Assembly: GCF_958979055.1 (NCBI RefSeq)
Contig: NC_084888.1
Location: 28,696,804 to 28,760,803 of the forward strand
From: Alnus glutinosa
Taxonomy: Eukaryota > Streptophyta > Magnoliopsida > Fagales > Betulaceae
Length of the DNA stretch: 64,000 bases
Reading direction: 5' to 3'
Of this stretch, positions 37,106-49,748 are shown piece by piece (position 1 is the first letter of the stretch; each line of letters starts with the position of its first letter). Both the position numbers and the translations under genes were made by a program. A model generated the notes under the pieces. That model did no database searches, was not told the DNA's origin, and saw only the letters and a list, made by a program, of their open reading frames with translations.

Positions 37106-37237
37106 TCTGACCATGGCCGAGGCTTTGTTAGAGAAAATGGCAGCTTTCATTCTCTCGGACTTTCCCACACCTTTGCAAAAACACCAAGAGTCTCCTAGAA
37201 CCCCCATTTTGGGATGGCTTTGAGCAATGGGTCTCAC
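37106..37237 (-). pseudogene. Captured exon-like fragment inside the Pack-MULE candidate
   Basis: The minus-strand frame contains MGVLGDSWCFCKGVGKSERM and then KAAIFSNKASAMVRVG, after which a GTGAGT-like donor follows. The codon use and the splice-like end suggest a genuine first exon copied from a host gene. It resembles the N-terminus of plant trypsin-like protease-domain proteins as far as I can recall, but that assignment is weak. Confidence 0.35.
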
Positions 37238-37251
37238 TCAGAATGGCGGAT

Positions 37252-37449
37252 CTAGCAAGCGTGCCATTGCAGTGAGCATAAGACCTCAAATGGGTATGCT
37301 TTAGAGTGACAGACAGAGAGAGAGGGGGTACGATATGGTCGTGAAAGGAGTAAAGGGTGTTGGGAAGAGATGAAGTTGTTCACCTCTGTTTTTGAACATG
37401 AAAACAGAGGAGCGACAACTAGAACAACAATAAGAACAAAACTCTTCAT
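37252..37449 (-). pseudogene. Captured signal-peptide-like fragment
   Basis: The frame starts MKSFVLIVVLVVAPLFSCSK, a strongly hydrophobic N-terminus as in secreted proteins, then continues for about 45 residues without a recognisable domain. It lies inside the Mutator-like element and was probably captured or is fortuitous. Confidence 0.3.
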
Positions 37450-38201
37450 TCTTGCTGGATGCTTCGTATTGTGAGGAAGAGATATGGGAGGAAGGAGAGG
37501 TTGTATAAGAGGTCAATACTATACAAAATCATCTTGTATACCTTGTTTCATTTTTATATGAAACTTGAAAGATTTTTATACAAAATCATAATGTATACCT
37601 TGTTTCATTCTGTATACCTCACCGAAGACCATACTTGGAGTATGCCAACAATATTGTTGGTTGCTTCACTGTAAATAATGGTGTGCAAAAAATTCTTGTT
37701 TTAGGTGAGTGTGGAATTCTTTGTGCGACATGTGAATTTATGGTACATGGAACTAGCCACATTTCAAGGGAAGGGAAGGTCGACAATGGAGGCAGAAGTG
37801 TCAGCAAAAGACTGAGAGATGAACGGATGTGTGAAGCATGCGCAAGAGCGCATGGCAGTCCTCTACGAAGAAGATGACGACGTGGAGTTGAGTTTTTTGG
37901 TGTTCTGTTTTTTTTTTTTGGGAATTTTTGGTCTGGCACCGTTTTTCAATATAAAAGAATTTGAATGAGAAACACTGCCGTTTAAATAAGGGTATTTTCG
38001 ATAAGTTTAGACCAAAATATGCACGTGCCACGCGCATGGTGTGACTTCCGTCTCATCAGACGGAGCAATTGGACGGAAGGGGGTAGATTGCAAATTTTTG
38101 GAACTTTCTAAGGTGCAATTGAAGCAATCTAAACATTGGTACCAAAATTGCAAATTGGTGTAAACATCAATGGGGTAAATTGTAGTTTTCCCTAAAAATA
38201 A

Positions 38202-38668
38202 ATCCAATAATGAAATAGCTATTACTATGAAATATGTATCGAGCAATAATAATGAAGTGTAACTAAAATATGTGTCATGAGAATTTTCTTTTTTTTAAAA
38301 AAAGGTGTCACGATCATCATAGGATTAAGCATGAATAGATTTTAAATGTTAAAACGTTAGACATTAGCAATTATGGTCGAAAAAAACTTAGAAAAATTTA
38401 GTATCAGATTGTCCCTTTGAATGCCAAGATTCTCGTTCAATCGGCAACCTACAACACGTGCCAGCAAGAGGGAAAAGCACAAGAAATGATCAACAGTCTA
38501 GATTAGATAGGACAAAAACAAGCAACTGCATTCAAATAGAAAACATGTCGTTCGAACTGAACATATCTCTCTTTGGCATCACGAGATCGCGTGGTGGTAG
38601 TCAATCAAGGGTCATGATTTAAGCACATGTCAAACAAACTGATCTGACATGTGTTTAATGTTGAAAAC
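38202..38668. other. Short intergenic spacer
   Basis: No gene or clear repeat recognised between the Mutator-like element and the LTR starting at 38669. Confidence 0.4.
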
Positions 38669-40957
38669 TGTAACACCTCAAGAAATTAATTAGCTGTTAA
38701 TTAACCTCACAGTTCGCATCCCAGTTCTATTGTAATACCCTAAACATTTATTAGGAAAGTGAGCCTTAATCTGTGTTAACATGGGGTTAGGGTTGGAGAT
38801 GAAGGTAATCCTAATTTGTTTGTCCTAACTGAACGTTCGATACCACATTACACCAAAAGATCATTTACTCAGTCAACGAATGTTCGACGACCTACCAAAA
38901 GTTACTATTCGAACATCAACTTTGTGCTAGAAGGTATACCGAACTTTCGACTAGGGTCCATCGAACTTTCTATCTGACCCAGAACCGTTCGGTAATATAG
39001 TACATTGAATGTTCAACTAAAGTAATCAAATGTTCGATGATCTGATGAAGTGTATAATAACCAACTCATTCTTATCTTCAGACAACCTAGCTCTATAAAT
39101 ACACACCCCTTCAACCTACCAACACGTTCTTTCGCTCAGAATATCCCTTGTATGTGTGTGAGAGGTGTTTTGGAGTAAGAGTGAGCTCTTTTCACACTAA
39201 GAAGGTGACTTTCTTGACCTTGTTCATTTTTTGTAGAGATATCATGTTACTTGCTTGCTATTTAGGCCTTGTCTCTATATAGTTATGCATATTTGCTTAC
39301 CTTAATACTAGTTTAGCATGGGATTAATGTTTTGATGATATTTTAGCGTACCAAATTCTGCATGAAGATGTTCTTGAGGTCTAAGGCTTTGTTAGGGATC
39401 ATGTTAAGGCCTTAGGATTTGCTTAGAAGTGGTGGTTTAGGGAAGGATCATATTAAAGCCTTAAGACTTGCTTAGAAGTGGTTTGATGGCTTTTGGGTTT
39501 GAAAATGAGATTATGACACATCATCGAAAGTTCGATAAGGCACGGGACGAAAGTTTGATGTCGGTGTCGATTGTTCGAACTCCTCTATTTGAATGTTCAA
39601 CCAACGGTCAAAAAGCCTAATTCAAGCTTTAAGGTTAAGATTTGGGTTTAGAACTAATATTAGATCTTTTTCAGATTTTGAGGAGCCTTGGGAGGATTTT
39701 CTGGAAGCACCCGACTACTCTCAATTGAGTAAAAACTCACATGGATAGTTGTTCTTATTTTTCCAACATAGCATGATTATTTTGTGCACCAAAATATGCA
39801 TGTTTACAATTCACATGAAATACATTTTTATTAATGTGAACTCTATTTTTGTGAAAACGAGTGATTAATGACAAAATAATGAAAATGAAGATTTTATAAA
39901 AAGTATGCATGTAAAAGATGGTAAACATTAAATTGCATCGTATGACACCAGCACGTGCAAGATAATGGCCATGGCTTACTATTATACAGGTTATTATCTA
40001 TGATCAAATGTTTATTTTGTTTATGGTTAATTGTGGATCCAATGGTTCTCGTGACTGGAGCAACCATGCTTGAGTGGTGGTCACTATAAACGGGCATCAT
40101 TAGCTACGTGGGCCACCCGAGGTCGGACTCAGTCAACCCGCTAATGATGGATGGTAGCGTACAATATCCGGACATCGGTATTGTTTTACAAGTCTCTTGG
40201 GACAGCGCTAACCCTGCTGGAAATAGGTTAAAATCATAGGTAGATCATACGGAATTGAACTATGACACGATTATCTTGTTACTGCATATACTATATCAAT
40301 ATTGCATCCATGACTCTTTTGTGAGATGATGAATTATAACCGAACATTGTTGTAGGTGATTTTTATATTATCATCTGAGTTCACCCCTGATAACATGTGC
40401 ATCGTGTGTATTTATGCTCACTAAATCATGAACTTACACTTTTTTCATCTATGAAACATGTGTTGTTTTATAGTTAGTTTTTTAGATGCCGCCACCAAAA
40501 CGCAAGATGGTCCGACTGGAGGACGTGATTCAGGTGATTTTTAGGAATTGGATTTTGTTCGCCTTAAGGCAATGTGGGATGAGGACGGGGAAACCCAGGA
40601 CAACATGATTGAGATTATTTATGCGCTCAATCTTATCAAGACTAGGTCATGACTCCTTTGATGTTATTTTTATGGCTATTAGTATTAAGTTCTAATGTTT
40701 TTAGTAATTTTGGGGACTGGCCTATTGACTTGACATTTAGTGATGTATCTATGTCATGATGCTTTAATATTGCTCTGGTTATTCATGATGTGATTGTGTG
40801 TTTTAATTGTTATCTTTTATGTTATAAGTGAAAGTCTTCCACTATCGACTTTTTTTAGAGATGATGAAATCCCTGTAATCTTATTCTTCTTATAATAAGA
40901 CTGAGAGACGAACCATGAAGTTAACTACCAATTAGTTAATTTCACTGGGGCGCTACA
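38669..40957 (+). mobile_element. Large LTR (2.3 kb), plus orientation
   Basis: Starts TGTAACACCTC and ends GGGGCGCTACA, with the same end style as the solo LTR at 2766-6092. It contains repeated motifs around TTCGA (for example GAACGTTCGA), a TATA-like CTATAAATACACACC near 39093, and a central block with CCGGACATCGGTATTG. It is homologous in reverse orientation to 40958-46860. No 5-bp target duplication was found (AAAAC versus CCCAT), so it is either rearranged or half of a larger structure. Confidence 0.7.
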
Positions 40958-42229
40958 CCCATTCCACAACAAATAAGACTCAAGGATTTCTACTTTTCAA
41001 AAAGATAATATAACGCAGCGGAAACATAAGATATTTCTATCAACATTAATCATTACAACCAAAGCATTTACAAGGAATCGTCACATTACTTGAAATCATA
41101 TTATACATATCATCGTTCTAAAAGGTCCAACTAAACCTTAATATACAATCATGCCCCAAGCGTCACCTAAAAGTACTAATTACCATAAGCGACCTTCAAA
41201 ATCCTACAATCAGTCCTCAAGCATTAATCGGATTGATATCACTACATCAAACGGCCGCATCAACCTCGAGATCCATCTCAAATCTGACATATAAAGGTAG
41301 TCAAACTATAAAACACATGTTTTACAGGTGAAAAATATGCAATCATAAGTCCACAACTTAATGAGTAATAATGCACATGGTGTACAAGTTATCATGTAGT
41401 GACTTAGTTATTTAGTAAAAGTTTGTAAATCACAAGCAGTAATATAAATGAAGTATTCCGATAAATAAATAAAATGTCATATGTTAAACAATTTGATCTA
41501 CCTAAGATACCTGTAGGAGTATTGGCATTGTCTCGAGATACTTGTAGTACAATATCGGTGCCGCAAATATTGCCTCATATCGTCATATACTAGCAGCCAG
41601 ACTGATTTCGACCTTGGATGGCCCACACTACTAAAAAATCAGTAATAGTGACCCATCCGTACATGATGCGTAGTGGCGAAGATAAAGGGGGGTAGGCACC
41701 CTATATGTCTAAAAAAAAAAAAACCTGTAACTTTTTAACTTAAACTCTATTTTGCCCCTACAAGTCTACAAGCCCCTACAAATTAAATCAAAACATTCAT
41801 TCCCCTATATTTGCTCATAAAAAATAAAAATAAAAAAAATCAAGACAACTTAGCCCAACCTTAGCCTAGCGACAGCAGCACCCTTAAAAAATAGAAGTTA
41901 CCCTCAAATTTGGGCTAATATTAAACTAAGAAAACCCAACCCAAACCAAAACCAAAATTAGACACCATGAATGATCGACACGTCTCAAATCTTTCTCTAC
42001 ACGTTACTACAGTACTAGCAAATCTTCCTCTACATGCAAATCTTCTTCAAATCTTCTTCTTCAGTTCTTCAGTCCCCTGTCGCCGAGCCCGAGTTGCTAC
42101 GCTTCTCCTACGCTGTAAGCCCATAACTTGTAAGTATTTTGTATTTGAATCTTGTCTCTGATTTTTATTTTAAATTATGAACTTTTGAATATCATCACAT
42201 AAAGAGTCAAAAAGACGATTAGACGAAAG

Positions 42230-42260
42230 AGAGAAAGAAAGAAAGAAAGAAAGAAAGAAG
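42230..42260. repeat. (GAAA)n microsatellite
   Basis: Short run of GAAA/GAAAG units inside the hAT element, upstream of its transposase gene. Confidence 0.85.
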
Positions 42261-43232
42261 CAGACAGAGATGAGAAAGAGAGGAAGAAGAATAGGATGTG
42301 AGTGAAAACTGAAAAGTGAATATGAAAAGTGATAAGAAAAGGCTGAAGACAGCCGTGAGTGAGAGAGTGAGTCGTGAGGACATGTGTCCTTTTTTGTGGT
42401 TCTTTGTTGATATTTTGAATTTTTTATAGTTTAATAGAAAATATGATAAAAAAAAAAAATTAAAATAAAACATCCATGAGATATTGATATCTGATGGGTC
42501 AGCTTAATAAATGATGCGTTGGTGAATGGTTGATGCCTTGATGGTTGAAGGAATCAATAGTGAGTCATAAATTACAATTTACAATTAATTATGGTACTTA
42601 GTAAATTAACGTGTGTACAATATACATGAGCATAAATGAATAGATTTTATACATGCCAACTTGCCAAGTGGGGTGGGGACTGTGTGGTATTAGGAGAGGG
42701 TCATGGTCAATTGTCAAAGGTGAGGGTAATATTTAATAAATTTGGCAAAGTGCCAAGTGGGGTTTGCACTTTGCAAGAGTCAAAGATCTTTCATCTTTAT
42801 TACTTAATAAATTGTAACTTTTATTTTTGTTCGGTTTATTTATTTATTCTTTTGACATCAATGTGATTATAAATAATTTTATTGACTCTTCTTTTTTATT
42901 ATTGTTTTTATTTTTTATTTTTTTGATTCTGATAAGAACAACATTGTCATTTTTTTTTATAAGGTTTTCTTTATACTTTGGATTGGGTCAAGTGACAACA
43001 AGTTTCAGTAGAATTTTTGTCACTCTCAAGTACGTTATTTGTTATTGTTTGTTCTTTTTATTAAAACATTGTTTGTTGATTTGTTAGATTAATAGCTATC
43101 GGAATATGCTAATAATTTTATTAGAATATCATTAGAGTACGTGCCATTAGGCCATTAGTTGTTTAGTGTGAAAAGTCTTAACACTAACAAATAAATAAAT
43201 TTTCAGGTTTCCGAAAACTCTTAGATTACAAC

Positions 43233-45654
43233 ATGAGCAAGTAAAAAACAATTAATGCATTTTTTAAGAAAAAATATGCTGATTCAAATTCTAAAATGTC
43301 TTTATCAACATCTAATCATCAAACTTCAACTCATGAACAAGTTACTTTTAAGATGCCAAAAATTGAATCTCAAGAAGTTAAGTTAGTTGACATTTCTACT
43401 CTACAACATGATCCAGGGTTACGTCCTCAAATGTGAGAATATCCTGTTAATCAACAGGATGGAATTAGACATGCTTATCTTAAAGACGGTCCATATAGAT
43501 TCATTCCTCCTGATAATTTTGGATACCCATTTTCAGGAAAAGAAAAAAATCATCGGAGATTTCAATCATCTTGGTATAAAATGTTTCATTGGTTAGAATA
43601 CTCTCCTACAAAAGATGCTATTTATTGTTTACCCTATTATCTATTTTGTAAAAAGCCAACGGGATGGTTTGGAGCTAATGTGTATACTATTGAAGGATTT
43701 CGTAATTGAAAGAAGGTTAATGATGGGATGAATTGTGCTTTTTTGGTCTATATGGGAAATGGGTCATGTTCACCTCATAATAATGCTGTTAAGTATTGTG
43801 ACACTTTGAAGAACCAATCTCAACATATTGATAAGGTGATAGATAAGCAAACTTTAGAAGAAAAATTGAACAATCGATTGCAATTAAAGACTTCAATCGA
43901 TTTGATTCGGTATTTACTATCTCAAGGATGTGCTCTTAGAGGTCAAGATGAAGGTCCCGATTCATTAAATCGTGGCAATTTTCTTGAGTTGATAAAACTT
44001 ATCTCCATTTACAACGAGGATGTTGCTAAGGTTGTTTTAGAAAATGCTAAATATACTTCACATCATGTCCAAAAAAGAGATTTTACATGTCTTGGCAAAG
44101 AGGATACGAGATGCAATTATGAAGAAATTGGTGATTCAAAATTTTGCATTATTGTTGATGAGGCACGAGATGAATCTAAGAGAGAACAAATGGTTATTGT
44201 TTTAAGATTTGTTGACAAAGATGGATTTTTACATGAACGCTTCTTTGATATTGTTCATGTTAAAGATACATCGTCGTCGACTTTAAAAAATAAAATATCT
44301 GATGTTCTTTCTCAATATTATCTTGATATTCAAAGTATTTGTGGACAAGAGTATGATGGTGCTAGCAATATGCGTGGTGAATGGAAATGATTGCAAGCAT
44401 TATTTCTTAGTGATTATTCATGTGCATGCTATGTTCATTGTTTTGCTCATCGATTACAATTAGCATTAGTTGTTGCATCTCGAGAGGCAGTTTCTGTTCA
44501 TGAGTTCTTCTCAAATTTGAATTTCATTATCAATGTAGTTGGTGCTATATGTAAATGTCATGATGAACTACAAACAGCTCAAACAGCAGAAGTCGCACAT
44601 TTGATAGCTATTGATGAACTTGAAACTAGAAAATGAGCTAACCAAATTGGCATTTTGAAACGAGCTGGTAATTCTCGATGGGTTCTCATTTTCATTCTAT
44701 TTGTAGCCTAATAAGGATGTTTCGTCCTACTTGTTCAGTGCTTGAAAATATTATCAAAGGAGGATCTATTTACTCTCAACGTGGGGATGCTAATGTTGCT
44801 TATAAAATGATTACATCCTTCAAATTCATATTCATTTTACATTTGATGATGGAAATCATAGGTATTACCGATCGTCTTTGTCAACATTTGCAGCAAAAAT
44901 CTTAGGACATCTTGAATGCTATGCAATCAGTTTCTATTACAAAAACACTCATCCAAAAATTGAAAAATGAAGATTGCGATAATTTGCTTGATAAAGTAGT
45001 CTCTTTCTCCAAGAAATTTAAAATTGACATTCCAGATTTGAGTGATCGTTATGTTGAAGGTTGAGGTTGTCATCAATGGGATCACATCACGGTGGAGCAT
45101 CATTATTATTTTAACATATTCAATGCTACTATAGACTTTCAATTGCAATAGCTCAACAATAGATTTGGTGAACGAGCAATAGAACTCTTGATACTTAGTT
45201 CATCTTTGAATTCAAATGATGCTTATAAATCCTTTAACATTGACGATATTTGTAGTCTTGTGGAGAAGTATTACTCTCTTGATTTTTCTGAGCAGGAGAA
45301 AATTATTTTGAGATTTGAGTTGAAGCATTTTGAACTTGATGTGCTTAACCATCCAAAATTAAAAAAATTGCGGAATTATGTCGAGGATTGATAGAGATAG
45401 GAAAATCAAAGACATACTATCTTGTTGATAGATTGATTCGTCTTGTTTTGACTCTTCCAATGTCTACGGCGACTATCGAACGAGCGTTTTCAGCTATGAA
45501 GATTGTTAAAATAAGACTTCGTAACAAAATGGATGATGAGTTTCTTGCAGATAATTTTGTTGTCTACATTGAAAGGAAAATTTCTAAAAGCTTCAATTCA
45601 GATTTGATACTTGATAATTTTGGTTCTCTAAGGGCGCGTATAATGCAATTTTAA
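43233..45654 (+). pseudogene. hAT transposase relic (TTF-type zinc finger, hAT dimerisation)
   Basis: Reading from the ATG at 43233, the protein shows a basic N-terminus (INAFFKKKYA), a TTF-type zinc-finger region around WLEYSPTKDAIYCLPYYLFC, a central catalytic-type region (FCIIVDEARDESKREQM, YDGASNM, CYVHCFAHRLQLAL) and the C-terminal dimerisation domain (LVLTLPMSTATIERAFSAMK). Such proteins are usually 750-800 residues. Stops occur at 43242, 43434, 43707, 44388 and 44634, with more in the 3' half, and frame changes near 44675 and 45390. Stops at 43434 and 43707 replace expected Trp. It is not functional. Confidence 0.9.
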
Positions 45655-45677
45655 ACACCTTATATTTTGTATTTTTC

Positions 45678-45727
45678 TCTTCTTCTTCTTCTTCTTCTTC
45701 TTCTTTTTTTTTTTTTTTTTTTTTTTG
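45678..45727. repeat. (CTT)n and poly(T) tract
   Basis: TTC/CTT repeats followed by about 24 T bases, just after the end of the hAT transposase relic. Confidence 0.9.
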
Positions 45728-46860
45728 TATTAGTGCCTACATGTTAACTGATACATCAATTTGGCATATATTTATGAAGTTTGATAGATACGTTTTTTGT
45801 GATACATATATTATGTTATAATTTATATTTTGAATTGTAATTACCATACTTTTATATATTATAATAAAAATATAGTATATAAAAAGAACTAAAAAAAATA
45901 TTTATCATTATATTTTATTATTTTAATTCTGTCCCTATTAAGACAGATTCATGGTTCTGCCACTGATGATGCGCATGTCACAAAGAACTATTGGATCCAA
46001 GGCCAAATATAAAAATAAATCTCCTTGAGCATATGATTAACCTGTATAATAGTAAGTTAATGGTCATTATCCCGCACGTACCGATATGCCATGTCGTACG
46101 ATGTAATTTAATTCACAATCTTTTACATGCTTGTATTAATTATCTTATTATTCATCAATCATTTTTATAAAATAGAGTTCACACTATTTTAAAATCTATT
46201 TCATGTGAGTTGTAAACATGCAAGTTTGATACATAAAATAATCATGCTACGTGAAAATGTATATAACAAGTATTTGTGTGAATTTTACTCACTTGAGTTG
46301 TAGGCTTCCACCGGGTAATCCTCCGGATACTTTCAACCTCCAAATTTGCGAAAAGACCTAACATTTGTCTCAAATCTCGAGCTAAAAAGGCCCCAAGTCC
46401 TTAACTATGCAAAGTAAGCTTACTACCTGGCCATTGAATGTTCGGCCCGAAAGGGTCGAACGTTTTGCCTCGATATTGAACGTTCGATTTTGGGAAAAAA
46501 CTCACTCCGAACCAAATATCCTTTCTAGACCTTATTCCGACACAACCTAATGTCCTTATATGATGATCTCTAACACAGTCTTAAACCACAATATCACTCT
46601 CATTCAAAACATGATACGTCCAACATCATTACGCTACTAATCCATGATTAATTTTGTATTAAAATCAAAACCTAGCTAGGGATTCAAAACTACAAGCTAT
46701 GCTACGAAAATGAACTAAACAGTATATAAGCAATAAGATAGCAACCTAATAATACTAATAAAAATAAGAGTTAAATGATCCACAAGTACCTGCGGTTTAG
46801 ACCGGAATTAAATAGCCGCTTTGATTTCCAAAAGTGTCACGGCTGATACCTGTCTTTAAT

Positions 46861-47721
46861 GAAAAAACCTAGTTAGTTCTTCCGTCTGGATTTCGTCCAA
46901 ATTTTTAACGGCAGGCCACATCACCCCCCCCCCCCCCCCCTAAATGTTAACACATGTCTCAAATCCTACGTGGCGGTGTATTATGGGTGATACCCATGCT
47001 TTTACTGCCACGTAAACAAAAAAAAATTATTAAAAAATTAGATTTTTTATTTTAAAAAAAAATAAGAGGAAATTATCCGAGGTGACATTGGGCCTTTTAG
47101 AAATTTTCATTAGAGAACAATGAAAGAGTTTGTTGCAATGGGCTTTTTATAAATTTTTCCAATATTTAGAAGAAAAAAAATTAAAAACGTTGTTGCTAAT
47201 TTTCTAATGGGGTAATATATTGCATTACTTCTGCTTTTTTGCTAACTCGAGAAAAACTTTTCTTGTCACTTGTTAAATCACACAGCTATTTGTAACAATT
47301 CTAAAACAATGGGATTAAAAATACATTTTTCTTTAACAATTAAAAACAACTTAAAAAAAAAAAAAGGAAAAAAGAGAACAGAGTAGAACCACCCACCATA
47401 TTTGACCTAAATAGCGCTATCCGTCTCTCATTTTCTTCGTCGCCCTCATCACCCATATATACGGCAAACAAACCCTAGAGAAAAGCCTCAATTCCATGTT
47501 CTCTCTAGAATCTACACATCTCAATTACTCGAACGACCCTAATTCCTCTAATTCTTTCAATGCGATTTGTTGCTTAACTTTACGAGTTTGAGAGCACGAC
47601 ATTGATTTTGATCTGCTTGAATACCTGATACAATTCGGTGTGATAAATCGTATGATCTGTTTATGGAATTGGGAAGTCAGCGGGTTCGATCAAAGAACTC
47701 TAGGGTTTCATCCGAAGAGGA
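46861..47721. other. Spacer and leader-like region before the CAF1 pseudogene
   Basis: Contains a poly(C) run at about 46925-46940. From about 47400 to 47721 the sequence looks like a plant 5' untranslated leader (CT-rich, with CAAACCCTAG and TATATAC motifs), probably inherited from a CAF1 gene. Confidence 0.45.
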
Positions 47722-48533
47722 ATGCTGTTGCTACCGAAGAAAGACACGATCCAGATCCATGAGGTGTGGGCTAAGAATTTGGAATCGGAGCTCGCACTGA
47801 TCTGAGACATCGTCGACGACTTCCCTTAAGTGGCAATAGATACGAAGTTCCCAGGGATCGTTCTACGACTCGTCGGAAACTTCAAATCCAGCCAAGAGTA
47901 CCACTACCAAACCCTAAAGGACAACATGGACATGCTTAAGCTTATCCAGCTAGGACTCACCTTCTCTGATAAGCACGACAATTTGTTGACATGTAGCACC
48001 GGGCAGAGCTTCATCTAGCAGTTCGATTTTCGTGAGTTCGAACCAAACATGACGTCTTCGCCACCAACTCGATCGAGCTCCTTTGGCAAAGTGGCATCAA
48101 CTTTAAGAAGAACAGCGAGATGGGCGTGGATGCGATGCGTTTCGGGGAGGTCCTAATGGCCTCCGGCGTCGTTTTGAACGACAGCCTCCATTGGGTGACC
48201 TTCCACAGCGGGTACGACTTCGGGTACTTGTTGAAGCTGTTGACATGCCAAAATTTGCCGGAGACGCAGACGGGGTTCTTTGATCTGATCAATGTGTATT
48301 TTCCAAGAGTTTTTGATATCAAGCACTTGATGAAGTTTTGCAATAGCTTGCACGGTGGGCTGAACAAGTTGGCAGAGTTGTTGGAGGTGGAGCGGATCGG
48401 TGTGTATCACCAGGCCGACTCCAATAGTTTGCTCAAGTCGTGTGCCTTTAGGAAGCTGAAGGATAATTTCTTTAGCGGCTCGTTGGACAAGTATGCCGGT
48501 GTGTTGTATGGTTTAGGTGTGGAGAGTGCATAG
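47722..48533 (+). pseudogene. CCR4-associated factor 1 (CAF1/POP2) deadenylase pseudogene
   Basis: CAF1 is a DEDD-type 3' exonuclease of the CCR4-NOT complex that removes poly(A) tails. The intronless frame begins MLLLPKKDTIQIHEVWAKNL and ends [14 protein letters not shown], covering the family's full length (about 270 residues). It contains [31 protein letters not shown] and [20 protein letters not shown]. It is broken by stops at 47801, 47827 and 48015 and by a frame change near 48046. Two catalytic positions are altered: the usual DTEF is DTKF (47848-47859), and the SDSL segment reads SNSL near 48421. Plant CAF1 genes are commonly intronless, so lack of introns does not by itself prove retroposition. 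Confidence 0.88.
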
Positions 48534-49199
48534 AATACTCATTCCAAAGAGAAAGAGAAAAATTCAAAAGAGATTAATAGAAATAATGTTATTGTTAATT
48601 GTATGTTTCATGTTTGTGCCTCATATATCCACATCTGTATTATACTCTTTTTGGCAACAATGTTTCTTAATTCTATGGAAATTTTTTATTTCACTACTTC
48701 TTCACAAGTACACAATCGAAGGTGAAGTCGTGAAGATAGGTTTTAGGATGATAAGTTTAATTCTTATAGATTTTTTCAAACTTTGAAAGCAATGCCGTAA
48801 AGATGGTTGAGAACACCTTTTGAGTAAAGGAGAGTTTATTTTGCTGGCCAGAGTATGTAATAATTTATTTCAATTCAAGCAGTTGCATTTATTTAAAATC
48901 TATAACTTATGGAATATTGAAGCTACGATAGAATAGTATGTCATTCATCACTTGCCTTGCCTTGAATCGGTTTAATGAAGTTGAATCATGCCTCATTTTT
49001 ATCTGGTTTGAACAATCTCTTACAACTGTTGGTTATATTTGCTTAAAAGACTAGAATTCCAACAGTCTCCTGAAGGCTATGTATTTAGAATCACATAGAA
49101 ACATTTTTTTGTATCGTTCTTCATTAATGGAAACAAAACACATTCAGAAGAGCAAGAGCCTCATTTTATATGTTTCTGGTTCTACCATAATTCTTTGCA

Positions 49200-49690
49200 T
49201 TCTAAGGTACAATACAAACAATCTTAAGAAGAGGTGTGTCATTGTTGTCGATAGGTGTTGTTTGTGCAAACGGAATGTGGAGTTCGTGGATCATCTTCTT
49301 CTCCATTATGAGGTGGCTTGTGCTCTATGGAATGCTATATTCAGTCGCTTTGGGATATCCTGGGTTATGCTAATCGAGTAGTTAATTTGTTTGCTTGATG
49401 GTGGACGGGTAGTCATTCTTGGAGTGTTGTCGTGTGAAAGATGGTGTCTTCTTGCCTTATGTGGTGCTTGTGGAGGGAATATAATGACATATATTTCGAG
49501 AACCAAGAGATGACGTTGGAGGAGCTCATGCCCTTTTTCTTTTACTCTCTTTTTACTTGGACAACTGCGGTTTTTAGCTCCCTTACTAATTAGTTTTAAT
49601 GATTTTATTGTACTTGTTTCTTTTCTACTTGTGTTTTCTCATGTGCAAGGTTTGCGTCCTTCTGTGCTCTTTGATATGAAAAAGCAGCCT
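49200..49690 (+). mobile_element. LINE 3' fragment (zinc-binding end and 3' tail)
   Basis: Encodes the C-terminal reverse-transcriptase zinc-binding region: NNLKKRCVIVVDRCCLCKRN, then VEFVDHLLLHYEVACALW. It continues through a decayed tail to a TTTGATATGAAAAAG end. A 5'-truncated LINE related to those at 23772-28820 and 60450-64000. Confidence 0.8.
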
Positions 49691-49712
49691 ACAAGTTTAG
49701 GCAAATGTTTAG

Positions 49713-49713
49713 C

Positions 49714-49748
<35 letters not shown>
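49713..49748. repeat. (CT)n(CA)n microsatellite
   Basis: Compound dinucleotide repeat immediately downstream of the LINE fragment. Confidence 0.95.

Larger units (their letters stand above)
35503..38192. mobile_element. Non-autonomous Mutator-like element, Pack-MULE candidate
   Basis: Terminal inverted repeats of roughly 190 bp start GGGAAAACTGCAATTTA and end, inverted, GGGAAAACTACAATTTA. It is flanked by the 9-bp direct repeat TAAAAATAA (35494-35502 and 38193-38201). No transposase is encoded. The interior contains several unrelated gene-like pieces: a minus-strand leader-like block (about 35800-36060), an Ala/Thr/His repetitive frame (36507-36761), an LTR-end-like block (about 37020-37100), a minus-strand exon-like piece (37237-37106) and a minus-strand signal-peptide-like frame (37449-37252). 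Confidence 0.8.
41671..45965 (+). mobile_element. hAT transposon, 4.3 kb, with 8-bp target duplication
   Basis: The left end reads TAGTGGCGAAG and the right end, inverted, reads CAGTGGCAGAACC, matching the CAGTGGCGGA-type terminus of plant hAT elements. The direct repeat ATGATGCG flanks it exactly (41663-41670 and 45966-45973), and 8 bp is the hAT hallmark. The element carries one transposase gene on the plus strand, now dead. The insertion interrupts the minus-oriented LTR. Confidence 0.92.
40958..46860 (-). mobile_element. Related LTR in opposite orientation, split by the hAT element
   Basis: Read on the minus strand, the parts outside 41671-45965 align with 38669-40957. Shared landmarks include GGATCCAAT-GTTCT, GGGCCA-CC-AGGTCG and CACCGATATTG/CATCGGTATTG, followed by TAGGTAGATCA. 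The right end lacks the expected LTR start, so roughly its first half-kilobase seems missing. It faces the first LTR tail to tail. Confidence 0.65.
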
